From NCBI GenBank assembly GCA_020638555.1, contig JACKII010000003.1:62001-126000 (forward strand): a DNA stretch of 64,000 bases. The letters run 5' to 3'. The number at the start of each line of letters is the position of its first letter. Within the stretch, counting starts at the first letter, position 1. The translations under genes were made by a program, and so were the position numbers. This document shows positions 58,988-64,000 of this stretch, in pieces. The notes under the pieces were generated by a model. That model did no database searches. It worked only from the letters and a program-made list of their open reading frames with translations, and was not told the DNA's origin. Source of the DNA: Alphaproteobacteria bacterium. GTDB taxonomy: Bacteria; Pseudomonadota; Alphaproteobacteria; Bin95.

Positions 58988-59479
58988 TCAGCGCGGTACG
59001 CGCTGCATGAAGTAGCGGCGGAGATTGATGCCCTCGGGAAGCGGCAGGCTTTCCCAACCTTCGCCGTCGATCGGCTGGTCGGAGACGATGACGGCGCCCG
59101 GCGCCGTCAGCGTCGCCAGCGTCTCCGCCAGGAACTGCGCCATGGCGGCGATACTGGCGGCACCGCCCTGGCCGAAATCGGCGTGCACCAGCGCCGCCTT
59201 CGCGCCGATGCGCGCGGCCGCGGTCGGCAGCGTCTCGCGGAAATCGCCGAGGAACAGGTCATCGTCCGGCGGGATGCAGGAGGGGTGGGCCTGCACCAGC
59301 CGCTCGAACACGAAAATGCGCCGGTCGGGCAGGATCTCGCGCAGATGGTCGTAGGTGCGTCCGTTGCCAAGGCCGAGTTCCAGCACCGGGCCGGGAACAT
59401 CCGCAATCAGCGCCGCGGCCCGGTCGAGACAGGCGCGCTGGGCTTGCATGCGGCGGATAAAGCTGTCGAGCCGGCTCAT
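58988..59479 (-). CDS. small class I SAM-dependent methyltransferase-like protein
   Basis: A 163-residue Rossmann methyltransferase-like protein. Motif I is VLELGLGNGRTYDHLREIL, then RIFVFERLVQAHP (acidic end of beta-2 as FE) and AALVHADFGQG. It is shorter than most full methyltransferases, and no substrate domain is present. It overlaps the cNMP-binding gene by ATGA, so it works with the ABC and cNMP proteins or is at least co-expressed. Confidence 0.8.
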   Translation of the reverse strand: MSRLDSFIRRMQAQRACLDRAAALIADVPGPVLELGLGNGRTYDHLREILPDRRIFVFERLVQAHPSCIPPDDDLFLGDFRETLPTAAARIGAKAALVHADFGQGGAASIAAMAQFLAETLATLTAPGAVIVSDQPIDGEGWESLPLPEGINLRRYFMQRVPR

Positions 59480-59922
59480 GCCGCCCGCGCTTCGCGCAGG
59501 TCGGCGGTGGTTTTCTCCAGCCGGCGGGCCAGTTCTTTCATGATTTCAATTCCCATTTCCGGCACTTCGGTCACCAGCCGGAAAAAATGCTCCTTGGAAA
59601 TGCGCAGCGTGGTGAGATCGCTTGCGGCCCGCACGGTCGCGGTGCGCGGGATGTCGATCAGGATCGCGATTTCACCGATAATGTCATTGCAGCCGAGTGT
59701 CGCCACCTTCAGCTCGCCACTGGCGGAGGCGACGAACACGTCGGCCTCGCCCGCCAATACGATATAGGCGGAATCCCCCGGGTCCCCCTGCCGGACAATG
59801 TCCTCGCCGGCCGGGAACACCATGCGCTCACTGGTGAAGGCCAGCAGTTTCAGCCGGCGCGGCTCGATCCGCTGGAACAGCGGGAGACGGCGCAACGCAT
59901 CGACTTCCTGGTTCAGCGACAT
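59476..59922 (-). CDS. cyclic nucleotide-binding domain protein
   Basis: A 148-residue stand-alone cNMP-binding (CAP-ED) domain: LRRLPLFQRIEPRRLKLLAF, VFPAGEDIVRQGDPGDSAYIVLAGEADVFV, the phosphate-binding cassette IIGEIAILIDIPRTATVRA and a C-terminal helix. No DNA-binding domain is present. Arg in the cassette suggests nucleotide binding is possible. It lies between an ABC exporter-like gene (20-nt gap) and a methyltransferase gene (ATGA). Confidence 0.9.
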   Translation of the reverse strand: MSLNQEVDALRRLPLFQRIEPRRLKLLAFTSERMVFPAGEDIVRQGDPGDSAYIVLAGEADVFVASASGELKVATLGCNDIIGEIAILIDIPRTATVRAASDLTTLRISKEHFFRLVTEVPEMGIEIMKELARRLEKTTADLREARAA

Positions 59923-59942
59923 GGGATTCTCCCGACTTCCCG

Positions 59943-62567
59943 CTATTCCGCGGCCTTGGTGATTGGAGCGGCCCCCGCCGATTCGGCTTCGACCCGGCCG
60001 CCCTCGATGGTGAAGATGCGTTGCATGGCCTGTGCCTGGTCCGGCTGATCCAGCACGGCGACCACGCCGCGCGGCGCCTGGGCTTCCAGGATACTGGCAA
60101 ACACCTTGCCGCGCATCGACTCGTCGAACACGGACAGCGCCTGGTTGACCACCAGCAGGTCCGGTTGCTTGGCCAGCGCGCGGGCAAAGGCGAGTTTCTG
60201 CCGCTGCACGGCCGACAGCCGGCCGCCGGCGACGCCGACATGATATTCGAGCCCGACATCCAGGATCGAATCGTGCAGGCCGGACTCGTTCAAGACCTCA
60301 CCGACCAGAGCCCGCACCTTCGCCGCTCCCTGAGGTTGTCCATAAGCGACCTTTCCGAACAGAATATTGTCCTGAATCGAAGCCGCGCTATTGTACCGTT
60401 CCGGATCGAAGAAGGCCACGGCCCCTTTCAGATCTTCCGGCAGGTGTTCGGCGAAGGAGTGGCGGGCTTCCAGAAGGCGTTCTTCCAGCGAGTCGTCGAG
60501 CAGGTCCAGACGGTGGCGCGCGGGGATCAGGCGGAACGGCAGCGACATCAGCCGGCTGCGGTCTTCCTCGCCCAACCCGGCAAGGCCCCGGCCACCGCGG
60601 TCGATCCGTCCCAGCAGCGCCTGAAATTCCGGCAGGTCCTCTGCGGCGATGAAGCTGAACTGCTCCATCAATTCGTGTCCCGGTTCGATGTCGGCGAACA
60701 GTTCCACCATGGTTTCCGCCACCTTGCGGCCGATCCGGACGACATCGTCGGTCAATCCGACCCGGTCCAGCGTCTCTCGCACATAGGGATGTTCGCCCAG
60801 ATTCTCCAGGTCGAACGTGGTTCCGACCGGGGTGCCGAACAGCAGGTTTTCGGCAAAGGTGGCGTTCCGGTTGTACCGCTCGGGATCGAAGGGTTCGATC
60901 AGGGCGCCGGCCCCGCTGGCGGCCACCCGTTCGCGGAAGGCGGCCCGCACCTCGAGCAGGGATTCCACCAGATGCGGATGGGCGTCACCGTCGATGCGGC
61001 CGCGCAGGCCGAACTCGTAAATGTCGTCGGCCAGCAGGGCGTCCTTGACCGACTGGCGCAGGCGCCGTTGCAGGTCGTCGGCACTGCCGTCGAGGCCGGC
61101 GCCTTCGTAATGGATCCAGTCGCCGCTCAGATTGAAGATGCTGTTGCCGGCCGTCTCCGCCTCGGCGATCCAGGCGCGGCGGCTCTCGTCGACCTCCGCC
61201 GGCGGGTGCGTGCGCAGCGCCAGCAGCAGGTTTTCGCGGATGCTGGCGGAAAACAGATAGGGCTGGGCCGAAACATAGCCGATGCGCCGGCCGAGCCGCG
61301 CCTCCGGTATCGTTCCCAGGTCGTCGTCGCCATACTGGATGCGGCCCGATGTCGGCGCGATCAGACGCACCAGCAGCGGCGCGATCTCCTCCTTGCCGCC
61401 GCCGCTGGGGCCGACAAAGGCGACCCGCTGGTCCAGGCCGAAGGCCAGATTGACATTGTGCAGGTAGACCGTGCCGTCGTCGTCGGCGAGCCCGACATGG
61501 CGCAGGGCGATCTGCGCCTCGCCCGGAAACGGCGACGGCGGAATGTCGTCCGTGGCATGCAGATCCGGCTCCATCATGCCCGGTGGGTCGAACTGCTGGA
61601 TGACGGTATCGTATTTGATCCGGGCGTCGGCCAGCTGCTGGTAATAGGCCAGCAATTCCTTCCAGGGCGCGTTCATGTCCTTGTGGGCACTGATGACGGC
61701 GATCAGCGCACCGACGCTCAGATTGCCCGTGATCGCCAGATACCCGCCCAGCGAATAGAATAGGAACGGCGTGAATTGCGCCAAGAAATTGTTGAAAAAT
61801 TTAATAAAAAATTTTCTCCGGAAAATTTCGTACCGGATTTCATAGATAATTCCCAGGCGATGGGAAAATCGCGACAACTGATACTGGCTGCTGTCATTGG
61901 TGTGAATTTCGGATATGCCGCTGATGCTTTCCCCCAACTGGTCCGAGAGGATGCGGATGTTCTGCACCCGCTGCTTGGCCAGCTGGTTGACCTTTTTCTG
62001 GAGCCTGGGCACCAGCACGCCCTGGATGGGGAACAGCGCCACCGCCGCCAGACCGAGCCAAGGGTCCTGCATCAGGATGAACACCAGCAGGGTCACCAGG
62101 ATGCCGCCCTGGTAGAGCGGCAGCGCCAGCGCATCGCCGAAAAAGCCGCCCAGCGGCTCCACCTCCTGCGTCACCATGGGGATCAACTCGCCCTGGCTGA
62201 CCCGGCGGAAGTGCGGCAGGGGAAAGCGCAGAATGCGCTCGTACAGGATATAGCGCAGCCGGCGCAGCATGCGCTCGCCCAACCGCCCTTTCATCACATT
62301 GAGAACGTATTTGAAGCCGCCATTGATGAGGACAAGCAGGAGAAACAGGCCGCACAAAACGAACAGATACGGCAAGTGCTCGAACTCGTAGCCATAGAAT
62401 TCCTTTGGAAAATCGGCGGGCCGCCCCTGAATGGCCCCGTTGACGATGCGCTTCGGCAACTCCGCCTGAAAGTAAATGAACGGAAATGCGGCAAATGTCA
62501 GCACGATCAAAATGATCTGCTGGCGCTTACTGTAGGCAAAGATATAGCCGAACAGGGTTTGCTTCAT
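59943..62567 (-). CDS. degenerate ABC exporter with a repeat-bearing insertion in its nucleotide-binding domain
   Basis: An 874-residue protein. Residues 15-325 form an ABC-exporter type membrane domain. The nucleotide-binding domain begins near 350. Walker A is GPSGGGKEE (386-394; Ser/Thr after Lys replaced by Glu). The Q-loop region is YVSAQPYLFSASIRENLLLAL (431-451). About 300 residues follow that do not belong to a normal NBD, including two similar units, FDPERYNRNATFAENLLFG (560-578) and FDPERYNSAASIQDNILFG (720-738). Then the signature (LSAVQRQ, 784-790), Walker B LLVVNQALSVFDE with Asp and Glu of the DE pair replaced by Asn/Gln, and an H-loop without His (VLDQPD). ATP hydrolysis looks crippled. 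ATG at 62567. Confidence 0.85.
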   Translation of the reverse strand: MKQTLFGYIFAYSKRQQIILIVLTFAAFPFIYFQAELPKRIVNGAIQGRPADFPKEFYGYEFEHLPYLFVLCGLFLLLVLINGGFKYVLNVMKGRLGERMLRRLRYILYERILRFPLPHFRRVSQGELIPMVTQEVEPLGGFFGDALALPLYQGGILVTLLVFILMQDPWLGLAAVALFPIQGVLVPRLQKKVNQLAKQRVQNIRILSDQLGESISGISEIHTNDSSQYQLSRFSHRLGIIYEIRYEIFRRKFFIKFFNNFLAQFTPFLFYSLGGYLAITGNLSVGALIAVISAHKDMNAPWKELLAYYQQLADARIKYDTVIQQFDPPGMMEPDLHATDDIPPSPFPGEAQIALRHVGLADDDGTVYLHNVNLAFGLDQRVAFVGPSGGGKEEIAPLLVRLIAPTSGRIQYGDDDLGTIPEARLGRRIGYVSAQPYLFSASIRENLLLALRTHPPAEVDESRRAWIAEAETAGNSIFNLSGDWIHYEGAGLDGSADDLQRRLRQSVKDALLADDIYEFGLRGRIDGDAHPHLVESLLEVRAAFRERVAASGAGALIEPFDPERYNRNATFAENLLFGTPVGTTFDLENLGEHPYVRETLDRVGLTDDVVRIGRKVAETMVELFADIEPGHELMEQFSFIAAEDLPEFQALLGRIDRGGRGLAGLGEEDRSRLMSLPFRLIPARHRLDLLDDSLEERLLEARHSFAEHLPEDLKGAVAFFDPERYNSAASIQDNILFGKVAYGQPQGAAKVRALVGEVLNESGLHDSILDVGLEYHVGVAGGRLSAVQRQKLAFARALAKQPDLLVVNQALSVFDESMRGKVFASILEAQAPRGVVAVLDQPDQAQAMQRIFTIEGGRVEAESAGAAPITKAAE

Positions 62568-62775
62568 CGGTAACTCTTGGCACAAAGGCGCGGCCGGGAG
62601 CCAATCTCGAACTTACCCGAAATCCCCGCGACTAACAATCACTTGGCCGAACTCCGCCTTTAGCCCATGTTTAAGATGTGATGCGTGCGTGGTAGCGTGC
62701 CGCTCGGTACGGAGTGAAGGGCTCGGAAGATTGCCCCCAAAGGGTCCGGCCGAAAGTTGCAAATGGGAGCGGTCA

Positions 62776-64000
62776 ATGCGAGAAGCGCTGACTGGTGTGT
62801 CGGGAAGCAGGCGGATCCTGATCTACAGCCATGACAGTTTCGGCCTCGGCCATCTGCGCCGTTGCCGCGAGATCGCCAATGCACTGGTGGAGACCTACGA
62901 TCATCTGTCGGTGCTGATCCTTTCGGGCTCGCCGATCATCGGCAGTTTCGACTTCCGTCCGCGGGTCGATTTCGTGCGCATTCCGGGCATGATCAAGCTG
63001 TCGAACGGCGAGTACACCTCGCACGCGCTCGACATCGCCCCGGAAAAGACGCTGGAATTGCGGGCGGCGGTGATCGGCGAGACCGCGCGGATTTTCGATC
63101 CCGACGTGTTCCTGGTCGACAAGGAACCGCTGGGCCTGCGCGGCGAGGTGCGCGCCACCCTGGAAATGCTGCGCGAACACGGCACCCGCATCGTGCTGGG
63201 CCTGCGCGACGTGATGGACGATCCGGACGCGCTGGAGCCGGAATGGAAGCGCAAAAAGGCCCATTCCGCGCTGCGCGATCTCTATGACGACATCTGGGTT
63301 TATGGCCTGCCGCAAATCTGCGACCCGCTGGAAGGGGTCGACCTGCCGGATTCCGTGCGGCGCAAAATGGTCTATACCGGCTATCTGCGCCGGCGGGTGA
63401 GCCCGCGGCCCGATGCGGCGGTGAACCTGGTCGGCACCGAGCCCTATATCCTGGTGACGCCCGGCGGCGGCGGCGACGGCGATGCGCTGGTGGACTGGGT
63501 GGTCCGCGCTTACGAGCAGGACCCCGACCAGCCCTATCGCGCCCTGGTCGTGTTCGGCCCGTTCATGCAGGGCGAGCAGCAACAGGCCTTCCGCCAGCGC
63601 ATCGAGGCGCTGGCCAATGTCGAGGCGATCACCTTCTACAACCAGATGGAAACGCTGATCGCCGGCGCCACTGGCGTCATCGCCATGGGCGGCTACAACA
63701 CGTTCTGCGAGATCCTGTCGTTCGACAAGCCGGCCATCATCGTCCCCCGCACCCGGCCCCGCATGGAACAGTCGATCCGCGCCGCGCGGGCGCAGGAGCT
63801 GGGGCTGGTGCGCATGCTCGACCCGGACGACGGCCGCCCGGCGCGCGTCATGGCGACGGCGATCCGGCAATTGCCGCAGCAGGGCCGGCCGTCGGACGTG
63901 GTGGTGCCGGGCCTGCTGGACGGACTGGACAACGTCAATCGCCTGGTCGGTCGCGCATTGGACCAGGCGCGCCTGCCGCCGCTGCGCTTTGCCGAGGCGG
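62776..64000 (+). CDS. GT28/MurG-like glycosyltransferase, 3' end cut by window
   Basis: The first 408 residues of a predicted glycosyltransferase (COG4671 type). It opens with RILIYSHDSFGLGHLRRCREIANAL (a GT-B N-terminal loop). The donor-site half has YILVTPGGGGDGDALV, FYNQMETLIAGATGVIAMGGYNTFCEILSFDKPAIIVPR. GGGAG lies 7 nt before the ATG. It is divergent from the ABC-type operon, with 208 nt between starts. The gene extends past the window edge. Acceptor sugar or lipid unknown. Confidence 0.85.
   Translation, partial: MREALTGVSGSRRILIYSHDSFGLGHLRRCREIANALVETYDHLSVLILSGSPIIGSFDFRPRVDFVRIPGMIKLSNGEYTSHALDIAPEKTLELRAAVIGETARIFDPDVFLVDKEPLGLRGEVRATLEMLREHGTRIVLGLRDVMDDPDALEPEWKRKKAHSALRDLYDDIWVYGLPQICDPLEGVDLPDSVRRKMVYTGYLRRRVSPRPDAAVNLVGTEPYILVTPGGGGDGDALVDWVVRAYEQDPDQPYRALVVFGPFMQGEQQQAFRQRIEALANVEAITFYNQMETLIAGATGVIAMGGYNTFCEILSFDKPAIIVPRTRPRMEQSIRAARAQELGLVRMLDPDDGRPARVMATAIRQLPQQGRPSDVVVPGLLDGLDNVNRLVGRALDQARLPPLRFAEA

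Overview
The window is GC-rich, densely coding, and looks like chromosomal DNA of an alphaproteobacterium, probably Rhodospirillales-like. That placement is an inference from a canonical petABC (cytochrome bc1) operon, many ATGA/GTGA gene overlaps, a complete carbon-phosphorus (C-P) lyase operon, a THI-box thiamine operon and a doubled bufferin-type locus. No phage, transposase, CRISPR array or rRNA was seen. Both ends cut genes: mtnP at the left and a glycosyltransferase at the right.

Layout. 0-8 kb: mtnP, the bc1 operon (petA-petB-petC), a PdeM-like metallophosphoesterase, a cytochrome P450 and a membrane-anchored di-haem cytochrome c. 8-13.5 kb: a CAT-anticodon tRNA, then fabF-like, acyl carrier protein and lpxD-like genes (a lipid A/acyl-chain set), then pepN. 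13.7-20.7 kb: divergent phnF / phnGHIJKLM for phosphonate degradation, in which two gene junctions have been opened by palindromic repeats. 20.7-23.8 kb: TPP riboswitch and thiO-thiS-thiG-thiE. 24-37 kb: assorted metabolism: a glutathione transferase, a MetE-like protein, two TauD/TfdA dioxygenases, a divergent cysK/cysE pair, a DUF2254 membrane protein, a fused enoyl-CoA hydratase/3-hydroxyacyl-CoA dehydrogenase, a secreted LamG-like protein with a PEP-CTERM-like tail, an SDR, an SRPBCC protein and a CaiB-type CoA transferase.

37.2-39.6 kb is an AT-rich, poorly conserved-looking patch. It holds an unrecognised gene whose 3' end overlaps, antisense, a pair of small PAS_5-like genes. 39.7-44.4 kb is the most striking part: two complete but different bufferin-type RiPP operons in tandem on the minus strand. 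Each has its own Cys-containing exported precursor (one with 4 Cys, DUF2282-like; one with 6 Cys), its own DUF692 multinuclear iron oxygenase and its own DUF2063 partner; one also has a DoxX protein. From known relatives this should be a periplasmic metal (copper/gold)-buffering peptide system.

44.6-59 kb: a creatininase-family protein overlapping a secreted HExxH peptidase, an OmpA-type lipoprotein, a PEP-mutase-superfamily protein, an old-yellow-enzyme homologue, a glutathione transferase plus FAD oxidoreductase, an acyl-CoA carboxylase carboxyltransferase, an LLM-type oxidoreductase, a metallophosphoesterase overlapping purD, and divergent xseA. 59-64 kb: a three-gene minus operon (a degenerate ABC exporter with a large repeat-bearing insertion, a cyclic-nucleotide-binding protein and a small methyltransferase), divergent from a GT28-like glycosyltransferase.

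Four families of roughly 45-120 bp palindromic intergenic repeats (called A-D here) recur across the window. Gene functions come from motif recognition without database searches; starts were chosen from Shine-Dalgarno spacing and overlaps.
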